From Gracilimonas sp046602855 (lineage in GTDB: Bacteria; Bacteroidota; Rhodothermia; Balneolales; Balneolaceae), in contig NZ_JBKINJ010000001.1 in NCBI RefSeq assembly GCF_046602855.1, positions 868,001 through 932,000 on the forward strand: DNA of 64,000 nt. The letters are read 5' to 3'. This document shows, piece after piece, positions 1-9,449 of this stretch. How positions within the stretch are numbered: position 1 is the stretch's first letter; every line of letters begins with the position of its first letter. The translations under genes and the position numbers were made by a program. The notes under the pieces are model-generated. The model was not told the DNA's origin. It did not search any database and saw nothing but the letters and a program-made list of their open reading frames with translations.

Positions 1-699
1 GAACGTACTGATGCCTTTATACACTACATGAGCTTGCGGTTTGTAATGTGAATACTTTTGACCGGGGCTTTTAGGAGTATCATCATTGTTTGTATACTCT
101 TCGATGATCTTTAAGCCGGTAACAGACTTGAGTTCATCGGCTCCGATCTTTCCGGGTCTCATGATAATTATATGATCATCCTGGAATCCAATAACCGTGG
201 ATTCTAACCCAACTTTAGTGGAGCCGCCGTCAATAATCGGAAAATCATCTCCAAAATCTTCTTTCACATGTTCTGCTTTGGTTGGGCTGGGTTTACCGGA
301 ACGGTTCGCACTGGGCCCGACGAGGGGACCCGTTTGCTTTATAAATTCAAGTGCCTTTGGGTGGGAGGGAATCCTAAGGGCTACGGTTGATAAGCCAGCT
401 GTGACAGAGTCCAAAACCTCTCTCTTTTTTGGTAGAACAAATGTGAGTGGGCCCGGCCAGAAATGCTTCATAAGTAATTTAGCGACTTCAGGGATCACCT
501 CAACAAAATCTTCTGCCTCTTTAACATTTGACAGGTGAACAATAAGGGGATTATCGGAAGGCCTGCCTTTGGTTTCAAAGATCCTTTGAATAGCTTCAGG
601 ATCCCATGCATCAGCACCAAGCCCATATACGGTTTCTGTTGGGAAAGCCACAATACCACCTTCATGGATGATTTTCACAAATGGGGCAAGATCAGACAT
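1..699 (-). CDS. sua5: L-threonylcarbamoyladenylate synthase, Sua5 type (3' end outside window)
   Basis: The reading frame is open from an ATG at 699 down to base 1 without a stop, so the C-terminus lies outside the window. The visible 233 residues carry the YrdC/Sua5 fold: an N-terminal GGIVAFPTETVYGLGADA stretch, KGRPSDNPLIVHL, a WPGPLTFVL segment and VGPSANRSGKPSPT. This family makes threonylcarbamoyl-AMP from threonine, bicarbonate and ATP for the t6A37 modification of ANN-decoding tRNAs. The SPGQKYSHYKP linker near residue 215 is typical of the long Sua5 form with an extra C-terminal domain, not the short TsaC form. Its start overlaps the end of mfd by 8 bases, which suggests translational coupling. 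Confidence 0.93.
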   Translation of the reverse strand, partial: MSDLAPFVKIIHEGGIVAFPTETVYGLGADAWDPEAIQRIFETKGRPSDNPLIVHLSNVKEAEDFVEVIPEVAKLLMKHFWPGPLTFVLPKKREVLDSVTAGLSTVALRIPSHPKALEFIKQTGPLVGPSANRSGKPSPTKAEHVKEDFGDDFPIIDGGSTKVGLESTVIGFQDDHIIIMRPGKIGADELKSVTGLKIIEEYTNNDDTPKSPGQKYSHYKPQAHVVYKGISTF

Positions 700-3600
700 G
701 GACTTCAGCTTTATATAGTTGTTTAAGGAATGATAGTGCTTTTTCTATATCAGGAATCTCCTGAATAACGAAGCGTACGGTATCTTTCTTTTGAATGACC
801 TGGAATTTATCGTTTTTAAGTTGTTCAATACTCTCAAGTATTTCCTGAAATTTACCGCCATCGAAGAAATTTTTACCTGCATCTGAATCTTGTTTTGGGC
901 AAATCATCCACATTCTGTCAGCACGGATCGTAACCTTTGTAAAGAAATTTAGCGAAGCAAATAACTTGATCTTGCTGGCAAGGATCAGATAATTGGTTTC
1001 TTTTGGTATTGGGCCAAATCTATCCTTAATCTCTTCCTGCCATTCATCAATTTGTTCGGGTTTTTCAGCTTCCGAAAGTTTACGATAAAGATTGAGTCTT
1101 TCAACATTATCCGATACATAATTCTGAGGCAGAAGGGCAGTTTCATCAAATTCAACGGTTGTTTCAGGGTGCTCGATCTCAATATCAACATTATCAAACA
1201 TATCGCTAAATTCTGTGCGCTTGAGTTCGTTAACTGCATCATTCAGGATCTTGGTGTATAGATCGAAACCAATATCGTTGATAAACCCACTTTGTTCAGC
1301 TCCAAGGATATCACCGGCTCCGCGAATGTCAAGATCACGCATGGCAATGTTGAAACCGGAACCAAGATCTGAGAATTCCTCTAAGGCCAAAAGTCTTTTA
1401 CGTGCTTCAGGGGTTAGAGTCTTAATTGGATTGGTAAATAAGTAGCAAAATGCCTTACGATTCGATCTTCCTACGCGACCTCGAAGCTGATGTAGTTCTG
1501 CTAAACCAAAATGGTTGGCATGATTGATTATAATAGTGTTAGCATTGGCAATATCGATTCCATTCTCAACAATATTTGTTGATACGAGCACATCGAATTT
1601 ATGCTGATAGAAATCATTTATTATTTTTTCAAGCTGGGTTCCACTCATTTGCCCATGACCAAACCTTACCCTGATATCAGGCACAAGACGTCGGACCATC
1701 TCCGCGATCTCTTCTATATTTTTCACTCTGTTATGGATAAAAAATACCTGTCCGCCTCTCGACACTTCCTGCAATATGGCATCGCGGATCAATTCCTCAT
1801 CAAAACTATGAATTTCGGTATAAACCGGCTGTCTGTTGGGTGGAGGTGTATTTATTACACTCAGATCACGGGCGCCCATGAGGGAGAATTGTAGCGTTCT
1901 TGGGATCGGGGTTGCTGTTAATGTTAAGACATCCACAGTAGCACGGAATTTTTTTAGTTTTTCCTTGGCCGATACTCCGAATCGTTGCTCCTCATCCACT
2001 ATGATCAATCCTAGGTCTTTGAACTTAACATCCTTAGAGAGCAATCGGTGGGTTCCTATCACAACATCAACTTCACCTTCTTCCAGGTCGTTGATCACCT
2101 TTTTTTGTTCTTTAGTGGTTCGAAATCTTGAAAGTGATTCAATTCGAACCGGAAATTTCTCCATTCGCTTTTTAAACGTCTTAGTGTGTTGTTCAGCAAG
2201 TATGGTAGTAGGGACCAGCAGAGCTACTTGCTTGTGATCTAAAACGGACTTGAAAGCTGCACGTACAGCTACTTCAGTTTTACCAAAACCTACATCTCCA
2301 CAAATAAGTCGGTCCATGGGGTGCTCGCTTTCCATATCAGATTTTACGGACTGAATGGCATCATATTGGTCCGGAGTCTCTTCGTATTCAAAATTGGCTT
2401 CAAGTTCGATCTGCCACTCATTATCAGGAGAGAAATCATATGCTTTTTGTGCTTTACGCTTTGCATATAACTGAATGAGCTCTCTGGCAATATCCTTAAC
2501 TTTCTTTTTGGTCTGAGCCTTTTTCCGTGCCCAAGATCCGGATCCCAGCTTAGTAATTCTGGGTGCCGTGCCTTCTTTACCGGAGTATTTTTGTAACTTG
2601 TGCAGGCTGGTGACATTCACATACAGAGTGGAGTCATCTTTATACTGAAGAACAACTACTTCCTGCTCAGTATTTTTTACTTCGATCTTTTTGAAGCCAA
2701 GGAACTTCCCGATACCGTAATCAACATGGACTACGAAATCTCCCATACTAAGATCCTTCAATTCTTTGAAGGAAATACCGCCGTGAAATTTCCTTCTTTT
2801 TGTTTTAGGACGATGATATCGATTAAAGATCTGGTGATCTGTGAATGCAGCAATACCGGCTGGGGGGTAAACGAATCCTTCGTGTAGAGTCTCTACAGAT
2901 AACAGGTAATCAAAGTTATCACTTGCATCGCCTAAGAGTTCCTCAAATCGATCCTGTTGCCCTTCGTTATCACATAGAATTACGGTGGTTATATTATTCT
3001 TTGAATATTTTGTGATCTCATCCCGTAACAGTTTGAAGTTACCGTGAAAATCGGGCTGGGGTTTGGCTTCCAAGGTAAAAGTCTTTTCATCTTTTGCTGA
3101 GGCATTAACATCAGCCACATAAAGAGAGTGTTCGAATCCATTAAGCTTATCCTCAAACAACTCTTTCGAGATAAACAGCTGTTCAGGAAGGTCAAGAGAT
3201 TCGTTATCGCTGTGATCTTCATAAGCTGATTCTGCTTTCTCGTAAAGCTCGTCGATCTTTGATACAATAAATTCTCTGTCTGATGTGATCAAAAGTGTTT
3301 TTTCATCAAAATAGGACAGAAAATCAGCTTTTATCTTATCAGGCAGATTGCTCAGATCCGGAATGATACGTGCTTCATTTAAAAAAGCGATCGACCGCTG
3401 CGAATCAGCATCAAATTCCCTGATTGTATCCAGCTCATCGCCAAAGAATTCTAGCCGGAGTGGATATTCTCCTGAAAAAGGAAAAACATCAATAATACCT
3501 CCACGAACGGCGAATTCACCAGGTTCATCTACAAACCTAACCGGATTATAGCCTTGTTCAACCAGTTCTTCTCGAAGTGTTTGAGGATCAATGTCTGCCC

Positions 3601-4036
3601 CTTTTTTTAATCTGATACTAACTTCATCCAGCGCTGAGGGGGGAGCTACCTTTTCAAATATAGCTTCGGCAGAGGTTATTATGATCTTTTGGTTATGTTC
3701 AGTGACTTTTTGCAAAGCCTCAGATCGCTGAACTAAAAGCGCAGTATCTCTTAATTGTTGATTGTCATATGGTTTGTTGTTTGATGAAGGAAATAAGATG
3801 ATCTCTTTGTCAGGAGAAATGGCATTTAGATCTGCATATAAAAAACGGGCACCTTCATCTGATTCTGATAAAACAACGATGTTCTGGTATCGAGCATTTA
3901 AGGCATCGATCAGAAAACTGTTCAAAGCCCCTATACTTTTCTTTAGAGTAAGGGAAGAATGAGATTGCAATTTGTTGTAGATATTATTGAAAATATCTGA
4001 CTTTATAAGTTGCTCTCTTATGAAGGAAATGCTCAT
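692..4036 (-). CDS. mfd: Transcription-repair coupling factor Mfd
   Basis: A 1114-residue protein of normal Mfd length. In order it has a UvrB-like N-terminal region, a CarD/RID RNA-polymerase-interaction domain near residue 435 (GDFVVHVDYGIGKFLG), an SF2 helicase core with Walker A GDVGFGKTE near 579, a DEEQ box near 682 (IIVDEEQRFGV), LTATPIPRTL and the GRVGRS motif VI near 855, and a C-terminal TRCF domain. Mfd displaces RNA polymerase stalled at template lesions and recruits UvrA. The gene runs into sua5 with an 8-base overlap. A 113-base gap separates its start from the batA-like gene upstream, so it may have its own promoter. Confidence 0.98.
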   Translation of the reverse strand: MSISFIREQLIKSDIFNNIYNKLQSHSSLTLKKSIGALNSFLIDALNARYQNIVVLSESDEGARFLYADLNAISPDKEIILFPSSNNKPYDNQQLRDTALLVQRSEALQKVTEHNQKIIITSAEAIFEKVAPPSALDEVSIRLKKGADIDPQTLREELVEQGYNPVRFVDEPGEFAVRGGIIDVFPFSGEYPLRLEFFGDELDTIREFDADSQRSIAFLNEARIIPDLSNLPDKIKADFLSYFDEKTLLITSDREFIVSKIDELYEKAESAYEDHSDNESLDLPEQLFISKELFEDKLNGFEHSLYVADVNASAKDEKTFTLEAKPQPDFHGNFKLLRDEITKYSKNNITTVILCDNEGQQDRFEELLGDASDNFDYLLSVETLHEGFVYPPAGIAAFTDHQIFNRYHRPKTKRRKFHGGISFKELKDLSMGDFVVHVDYGIGKFLGFKKIEVKNTEQEVVVLQYKDDSTLYVNVTSLHKLQKYSGKEGTAPRITKLGSGSWARKKAQTKKKVKDIARELIQLYAKRKAQKAYDFSPDNEWQIELEANFEYEETPDQYDAIQSVKSDMESEHPMDRLICGDVGFGKTEVAVRAAFKSVLDHKQVALLVPTTILAEQHTKTFKKRMEKFPVRIESLSRFRTTKEQKKVINDLEEGEVDVVIGTHRLLSKDVKFKDLGLIIVDEEQRFGVSAKEKLKKFRATVDVLTLTATPIPRTLQFSLMGARDLSVINTPPPNRQPVYTEIHSFDEELIRDAILQEVSRGGQVFFIHNRVKNIEEIAEMVRRLVPDIRVRFGHGQMSGTQLEKIINDFYQHKFDVLVSTNIVENGIDIANANTIIINHANHFGLAELHQLRGRVGRSNRKAFCYLFTNPIKTLTPEARKRLLALEEFSDLGSGFNIAMRDLDIRGAGDILGAEQSGFINDIGFDLYTKILNDAVNELKRTEFSDMFDNVDIEIEHPETTVEFDETALLPQNYVSDNVERLNLYRKLSEAEKPEQIDEWQEEIKDRFGPIPKETNYLILASKIKLFASLNFFTKVTIRADRMWMICPKQDSDAGKNFFDGGKFQEILESIEQLKNDKFQVIQKKDTVRFVIQEIPDIEKALSFLKQLYKAEVHV

Positions 4037-4149
4037 TTAGGAGTACGGTGATTTTAAGATTCGTTTAGGTTCCAAAGATAAAGCGAAAGGATTTAGTATG
4101 TAATCTTATTTATTTAAGATGCTGATCAACTAAAGATAAGTTGTCGCGC

Positions 4150-5148
4150 CTAATCCAGGGGAGTGATAGTTTGTGTAAAGAAGACCTTGATCAGAAATGA
4201 AAGGCCAAACAGTAGAAATGACATACCAAGATAGAATGAATATTTGTCCTCATAGTCAGTGTAGATGAGTTCTTCAACTTCTGTACGCTCAAGTTCATCG
4301 ATTTCAGCATAGATACTTTCAAGTTGTTCACTGTCTGTTGCACGAAAATACCGGCCGCCTGTCAGGTCAGCTACTTGGGTAAGCATCTCTTCGTCAATAT
4401 TAACCTGGACGTTTTGGTAACGACGCCCGAAAATTGGATCCTGAATTGGATAAGGAGCCGTACCTCTTGTACCGGCTCCAATGGTATAGATCTTGATGTT
4501 ATAGGTGAGAGCGAGGTCTGCAGCAGTAACCGGGTCGATCTCTCCGGAATTATTTTGACCGTCTGTCAATAATATCACAACCTTACTTTCGGCAGGACTT
4601 TCTTTCATGCGGTTCACTGCTGTGGCAATACCCATACCAATAGCCGTACCATCCTGGATCACACCCATTTCAAGATCATCAATCAGTCTTTTCAATAACC
4701 TGTAATCAAGCGTAGGGGGGACGACAGTGAAACTTTTCATTGCAAAAGTAACCAGTCCAATACGGTCCGTTTCCCGTTTATCCACGAAATCTTTAGCTAC
4801 TTCTCGGGCTGCTTCAAAGCGATTGGGTTTAAGGTCCTCTGCAAGCATAGACGTTGACATATCTAAGACCATTACGATATCAATACCTTCGGCATTCCTT
4901 TCAACAGTGGTCAATCTCTCTTGGGGTCGGGCAAGGGCTATGATCAAAAATGCTAAACCGGCCCACTTTAATACAGCCTGTAGCCAATGCAAGTGTGATT
5001 TCCAGTTTCCTGGAAGGTCTTCCATAAGATCAAGGGATGAAAAGGAGAGTGAAGATTGCTTTCCTGTAAAAAAACGATAGATGTACAATCCTGCTAAAAC
5101 CGGTATAACGATCAGTGCCCAAAACCAATATGGATTAGCAAATTCCAT
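4150..5148 (-). CDS. batA: BatA-like von Willebrand factor A membrane protein
   Basis: 332 residues. The N-terminal 30 residues form a membrane segment (ANPYWFWALIVIPVLAGLYI), a second follows near residues 60-75, and one more sits close to the C-terminus. Between them is a VWA domain with an intact MIDAS motif DMSTS near residue 97 and a downstream LLTDGQNN strand. The RPQERL element just before the VWA domain is typical of BatA. BatA proteins belong to the Bacteroides aerotolerance/MoxR-associated system, a membrane complex of uncertain biochemical role. The ATG overlaps the stop of the upstream batD-like gene as TAATG. No batB or TPR-type batC follows, which is unusual. Confidence 0.9.
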   Translation of the reverse strand: MEFANPYWFWALIVIPVLAGLYIYRFFTGKQSSLSFSSLDLMEDLPGNWKSHLHWLQAVLKWAGLAFLIIALARPQERLTTVERNAEGIDIVMVLDMSTSMLAEDLKPNRFEAAREVAKDFVDKRETDRIGLVTFAMKSFTVVPPTLDYRLLKRLIDDLEMGVIQDGTAIGMGIATAVNRMKESPAESKVVILLTDGQNNSGEIDPVTAADLALTYNIKIYTIGAGTRGTAPYPIQDPIFGRRYQNVQVNIDEEMLTQVADLTGGRYFRATDSEQLESIYAEIDELERTEVEELIYTDYEDKYSFYLGMSFLLFGLSFLIKVFFTQTITPLD

Positions 5149-6152
5149 TATATACCTTCTCCATTTATTGGATCTTCATCTTTTCCTGAGGAAAAATATC
5201 TGGCATCGTATTCTGCTTTTAATCTGCCAATGCGGGATGCATCCGTCAGTTTAGCTCGTTCCAGAAACTCCATAGCCTCTTCATAAGTATTCCATGCGTC
5301 TTCAAGGGTGGGTGTAAACTTTGCAAATTTTACAAGATCAGCTCTGCGTAAAATATTTCTGGTTTTATCTGCAAGAACATCATCAACACCATAAGCATCC
5401 AGATACCTGATCAACTCCCCTGATGTAGATTCAAGTGCCGGAATCTTATAAAGCTCTTCAAAATAAGTTCTGATGGCATCTCCGATCTGACTGTAAAACA
5501 ATTTAAAGTCTTTAGTCTGTTCAACTTTAGTTTCATTCTTAATACGGATCAGATCTTTTTCGAGTTCTTTGATCGGATCGTAAAAATCAGGGATCACTGC
5601 CTCCTGAATATCAGGTTCGTCTTTACTTTGTTCTCTGTATTTGAACCACCAAATGAGAAAGGCCGCCAGAGCTGCTAAACCCAGGATCCAAGGCCACCAA
5701 GAACGTGGAAAACCGTAGTTTGGCTTCATTGGTTTCAGAGTAGTATCACCTTCAGCTACAATGGGTTTGAAATAGATTGTTACGGGATCGGTTGATAAAG
5801 TTGTCGTGTCAGGCTCGCTAAAAACAGTAACAGACATAGAAGGGAGCCGGAGATCTTCATTTTCAAAATATTGCAACTCATAGACCAAGCTATCAGAAAA
5901 CTCGGAAAGCTTAAACTGTTTTCGATTCAACACTTCAACGGAAGACGGAAATGAATTGGTGTCAGGAAATTGAACACTTTGATATTCCTCATCTAATTGT
6001 ATTATTAGAGAATAGTTAAAAGTATCACCAATTTGGAGGGAATCTTTGTCGACCTGTGTTCTTACAGATTGTGCCTGAATATGTCCTGTAAATAAAATAG
6101 ATAGTGCAAGAAACAGAAGTGATGCACATCGGTTTAACAGGTTTTTTTTCAT
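5148..6152 (-). CDS. BatD/DUF4381-like membrane-anchored protein of the Bat locus
   Basis: 334 residues. A cleavable signal peptide ends near ...IQAQS at residue 28. A beta-rich periplasmic part follows (SVRTQVDKDSLQIGDTFNYS), then one transmembrane helix around residues 150-168 (WWPWILGLAALAAFLIWW) and a cytoplasmic helical tail containing YSQIGDAIRTYFEELY. This matches the short BatD-like proteins found between DUF58 and batA genes in Bacteroidota. The role is unknown; such proteins are thought to scaffold the VWA proteins. Coupled to the batA-like gene by a TAATG overlap. Confidence 0.75.
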   Translation of the reverse strand: MKKNLLNRCASLLFLALSILFTGHIQAQSVRTQVDKDSLQIGDTFNYSLIIQLDEEYQSVQFPDTNSFPSSVEVLNRKQFKLSEFSDSLVYELQYFENEDLRLPSMSVTVFSEPDTTTLSTDPVTIYFKPIVAEGDTTLKPMKPNYGFPRSWWPWILGLAALAAFLIWWFKYREQSKDEPDIQEAVIPDFYDPIKELEKDLIRIKNETKVEQTKDFKLFYSQIGDAIRTYFEELYKIPALESTSGELIRYLDAYGVDDVLADKTRNILRRADLVKFAKFTPTLEDAWNTYEEAMEFLERAKLTDASRIGRLKAEYDARYFSSGKDEDPINGEGI

Positions 6153-6309
6153 CTAGGGTATTTGCGACTGATTTATAATTAATTCGGTATGAAAATATCA
6201 CTTTGAGATGTAAATATTTTACAAAACTAAAAGTATATATCTGTTTATGAAAGTACCCTATTAATTCTTATTATTTTTTACGTTAATCAAAAGAAATCTA
6301 CAGTACACG

Positions 6310-7605
6310 TTGAAGGAAAAGATCAAATCGAAATGGGGCATCAGTGCGTTAACATTAGGTTTAGTGATTACTTCCGTACTGATACTGAATTTTACCGGCA
6401 ATGATACTCCACCGGAATTTACCATTACTGAAAATAATGTGATCGAGATAAAGGAAGAGGTCAAACTCGATTCATATGGTTTTAATGTGATAGATGCCGA
6501 AATAGAGGAGGGACGAGTTAAGCGAAATCAAAGTTTATATTTGATACTGCGCGACATGGATGTAACTCCCCAAACTATTTATGAGATCAACAGAGAGTCA
6601 AAAGGAGTGTTTCAAAGTAATCGTGTTAAACCCGGTCAACGATACATCGTTTACAAGGACGCAAAAGATGCCCAGCCTTACCGATTGATTCTGCATAGCA
6701 ACGCCCTTGATTATGTAATATTTGAATGGCGAAATGGTATACGTGTCAGTGCGGGGCAAAAAGAGATAAAGAAAGAGATTTTTGAAGCATCTGGTGTTAT
6801 TACCTCGTCTCTGTATGAGTCGCTGGTAGAACAGGATAAGAACATTCTTATAGCTAATCGATTAAGTGAGATCTTTGCCTGGCAGATCGACTTTTTCAGA
6901 TTATATCCCGGTGATAACTACAAGTTGATATATGAAAAGCAGTTTGTAGATGATAAACCCTATGGTATAGGCGAGATCCTTGCAGCTCAATTTGAACATA
7001 GCGGCAGAATCTATGATGCCTATTATTTTAAGGGTGAGAAGAGCGAGGGGTTTTACGACAGTGATGGCAATGGGGTTCAGAAAGCGTTGCTCAAAGCACC
7101 GTTTAAATTCTCTCAAAGGATCAGTTCCTCATTTAACAGAAATCGATTTCATCCTGTTTTAAAAAGAAGGCTGCCTCACACCGGAGTGGATTATGCTGCC
7201 CCAATCGGAACGCCTATTTTATCAGTGGGGGATGGGCAAGTGACAGAGGCTCAGTTCAGAGGTGCAAACGGAAATATTGTCAAGATCCGGCACAACGGTA
7301 CATATACTACTGCTTATCTACATTTAAATGGTTTCGCCAAAGGCATTACACCCGGTACAAGAGTGCGTCAAGGGCAGGTAATTGGTTATGTAGGCAGAAC
7401 CGGCCGGGTAACCGGAGTTCATCTGCACTATATGATCTACAAGAACGGTCAACCCGTAAACCCACTCACGATAGACCTCCCACCATCTAAAGCTATTGAT
7501 GAATCAGAGAGGAGTGAATTTGAGGGTCTGATAAAGCGTTTGAGAGAGCAAATGGAAGATATCAAGGGTGATGATAACGTTGCTTCAATTCTTTCAACGG
7601 ATTAA
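6310..7605 (+). CDS. M23-family murein endopeptidase with LysM-like region
   Basis: 431 residues from a TTG start; no ATG or GTG lies between the in-frame stop at 6262 and this codon, and the next in-frame Met is about 80 residues downstream. An N-terminal signal anchor (residues 10-28) exposes the rest to the periplasm. A LysM/OapA-like module (DVTPQTIYEINRES... VKPGQRYIVYKD) comes next. The C-terminal peptidase_M23 domain carries the zinc ligands in HTGVDYAAP and the closing HLHYMI motif. Such enzymes (MepM type) cut peptidoglycan cross-links to allow wall growth. The gene splits the Bat locus on the opposite strand and converges on the DUF58 gene. Confidence 0.92.
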   Translation: MKEKIKSKWGISALTLGLVITSVLILNFTGNDTPPEFTITENNVIEIKEEVKLDSYGFNVIDAEIEEGRVKRNQSLYLILRDMDVTPQTIYEINRESKGVFQSNRVKPGQRYIVYKDAKDAQPYRLILHSNALDYVIFEWRNGIRVSAGQKEIKKEIFEASGVITSSLYESLVEQDKNILIANRLSEIFAWQIDFFRLYPGDNYKLIYEKQFVDDKPYGIGEILAAQFEHSGRIYDAYYFKGEKSEGFYDSDGNGVQKALLKAPFKFSQRISSSFNRNRFHPVLKRRLPHTGVDYAAPIGTPILSVGDGQVTEAQFRGANGNIVKIRHNGTYTTAYLHLNGFAKGITPGTRVRQGQVIGYVGRTGRVTGVHLHYMIYKNGQPVNPLTIDLPPSKAIDESERSEFEGLIKRLREQMEDIKGDDNVASILSTD

Positions 7606-7630
7606 CTAATTTAGAAAATAGTAAATTAGT
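7605..7630. terminator. Hairpin shared by two convergent stop codons
   Basis: Perfect 9-base arms ACTAATTTA (7605-7613) and TAAATTAGT (7622-7630) enclose an 8-base loop. The hairpin touches the TAA of the M23 gene and contains the TAA of the DUF58 gene. The stem is all but pure A/T and there is no separate T-run, so function as a bidirectional terminator is plausible but unproven. Confidence 0.45.
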
Positions 7631-8501
7631 AACGGCTTCCACGTCTCTGAAAGAAATTCATCAATGGCTTTACATAAGATTCGTTGGTTTTAACCTCAAC
7701 TGCATCGATCTTCATTTTAAGCATCATTTCGTGTAGGTAAGCCTTTTGTTTCATCCGGTTGATCTTATAGACTTTTCTCACTTTATCGCTAGATGTGTCC
7801 ACTATTTTTTCGGCACCGGTTTCAGAATCCCGTAACTTGACCAATCCTAGATCAGGTAACTCATCTTCAAATTGGTCATTAATGATGATACTTACCAGGT
7901 CATGTTTTTGATTAGTTATCCTGAGCTGCTTGTCAAAATCATTGTCCTGAAAATCGGATGCTAAAACCACAATAGCTCTTCTATCAAGTAAGCGATTTAT
8001 GTAGGATAGGCCATCGGCGATGTCAGTTCCTTTGCCGGTTGGTTCAGTAGTATACATCTCGCGGATCAGTCGCAGAACGTGAGTCCTGCCTTTTTTGGGC
8101 GGTACCACCTTTTCGATATGATCACTGAATAAAACAAGTCCTACTTTATCACTGTTCTTAATGGCACTGAAAGCTAATACTGCACAGATCTCTATGGCCA
8201 GATCCATCTTACTTTGCTCCAATGTACCAAAAGTACCGCTTTGGGAGATATCGATACAAAGCATCAGGGTTTGTTCCCTTTCTTCTTCAAAAATCTTAAT
8301 GAAAGGGTCTCCGGTTCGGGCGGTTACGTTCCAATCTATCTGACGAATATCATCGCCATAGGTATAAGCACGGACCTCTGAAAATTCCATCCCACGACCT
8401 TTAAAGGCAGATTGATACTCACCACCAAAGAGGGAGTTAACTATTCCCTTGGTCTGTATTTCAAGTTTTCTAATTTTTTTTAGGATTTCCTTTGGGATCA
8501 T
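7626..8501 (-). CDS. DUF58 domain protein of the MoxR/Bat system
   Basis: 291 residues without a signal peptide. It carries the DUF58 signature GRGMEFSEVRAYTYGDDIRQIDW at residues 35-57 (conserved R, Y, G-DD and I-W pattern), followed by a VWA-like fold with a DISQSGTFG strand. DUF58 proteins are encoded beside MoxR AAA+ ATPases and Bat proteins. Here the M23 gene on the opposite strand separates it from the batD/batA-like pair, and no moxR gene is visible in the window. The biochemical function of the family is unknown. Confidence 0.9.
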   Translation of the reverse strand: MIPKEILKKIRKLEIQTKGIVNSLFGGEYQSAFKGRGMEFSEVRAYTYGDDIRQIDWNVTARTGDPFIKIFEEEREQTLMLCIDISQSGTFGTLEQSKMDLAIEICAVLAFSAIKNSDKVGLVLFSDHIEKVVPPKKGRTHVLRLIREMYTTEPTGKGTDIADGLSYINRLLDRRAIVVLASDFQDNDFDKQLRITNQKHDLVSIIINDQFEDELPDLGLVKLRDSETGAEKIVDTSSDKVRKVYKINRMKQKAYLHEMMLKMKIDAVEVKTNESYVKPLMNFFQRRGSRY

Positions 8502-8757
8502 ATCATCTGCTTATTTGATTAAACGAAGATAAGAAATGGCAGATATAATCAAGAATCTGAAAGGTAAAAATAATAAAGCCAAAATTATTGCTGTACACTA
8601 TTATACACCTTTCATCTTGTAGGATTTAAGTCCATTTGGCTGATTGCCTGACCCACGCATAAGTGCTTTTCTTTTTTCGTTTCACATATTCGTTGCTTTA
8701 CTTGACGATCAGACTGGTAATCCGTTAGATCGAGTTTTATCCTGTGCAAAGAGAATA
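8502..8757. other. Intergenic stretch with a possible gene remnant
   Basis: 256 bases between the DUF58 and HEAGH genes. On the minus strand a frame around 8640-8715 reads SNEYVKRKKKSTYAWVRQ before a stop, which looks protein-like but has no start codon. Nothing else stands out. Confidence 0.2.
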
Positions 8758-9375
8758 TCATAAATCTAGATTTATATTGGTGTGCTCATATTGTTTCCGT
8801 TCAAAGAGGGGATAAAGAAAGAAAAGGATCAAAGTCAGGATGCCTATCCAGTACATACTCCAAGCGTAAGTCATGTATTCATCAAGTATGCCCTTCATGG
8901 AAAATAAGTTGTAGAAGTCGTGGGCTGATTTCGGGAGGCTTCCGATCAGGGGCATCCTTCGGGCCATCGCATCAGCAGCATAAGCAGAGGTCTCAAGCCA
9001 TGCAAAGGCAGTCAACAGAAGACCCAACTGAGCAGTCAATCGCTGACGTTTCCACCATCCAAATAAAACAATGACAAACGGAAGCAGGATCTCTAAGAAA
9101 GTTCCACCAAGAACGGTAAAAAATCTGGATCCAATGAATCCGAAAAAAGTGTGTCCTGCTTCATGCACTATCAGAAGAAAATTATCGATCAAAAAAAAGA
9201 AGGGAGAGAGGAAAAAGGGATGGTCATAAATCCAGGCAAATGAGATCTCCCATTTTAGAGCCATCCAATACTGGTTCGCAAGCACCCAACAAAAGGGAAT
9301 ACATATTACCGAAAACCACCACTTCTTTATGTAAGGCAGTGCTTTATCGAATGTTAGTTCTAAATCGAAATTCAA
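8758..9375 (-). CDS. Integral membrane protein with HEAGH zinc-protease motif (M50B-like)
   Basis: 205 residues with about five hydrophobic segments. HEAGH at residues 71-75 sits inside a hydrophobic helix (NFLLIVHEAGHTFFGFIGS), as in intramembrane zinc peptidases, and matches the HExxH consensus. A second conserved-looking motif, SLPKSAHDFYNLFS, near residues 146-159 offers H152/D153 as the third metal ligand. It resembles the small uncharacterised M50B-like proteins, not site-2 proteases with PDZ domains. The gene is divergent from aconitase, with 74 bases between the starts. Activity and substrate are unknown. Confidence 0.7.
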   Translation of the reverse strand: MNFDLELTFDKALPYIKKWWFSVICIPFCWVLANQYWMALKWEISFAWIYDHPFFLSPFFFLIDNFLLIVHEAGHTFFGFIGSRFFTVLGGTFLEILLPFVIVLFGWWKRQRLTAQLGLLLTAFAWLETSAYAADAMARRMPLIGSLPKSAHDFYNLFSMKGILDEYMTYAWSMYWIGILTLILFFLYPLFERKQYEHTNINLDL

Positions 9376-9449
9376 TATATCTGAATCATTTGGGCTGTAA
9401 TAGAGTTGTGATAGTAGAAATTATACGCATATCAAACAACTTTATATCT

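Noticed and set aside
8640..8715. Short protein-like frame after the HEAGH gene
   Set aside because: Only about 23 codons, no start codon and no recognisable family, so not called as a gene.
9240..9449. N-terminal extension of aconitase
   Set aside because: The extra 70 residues overlap the divergent HEAGH gene and its leader and do not match aconitases; the ATG at 9450 fits the family.
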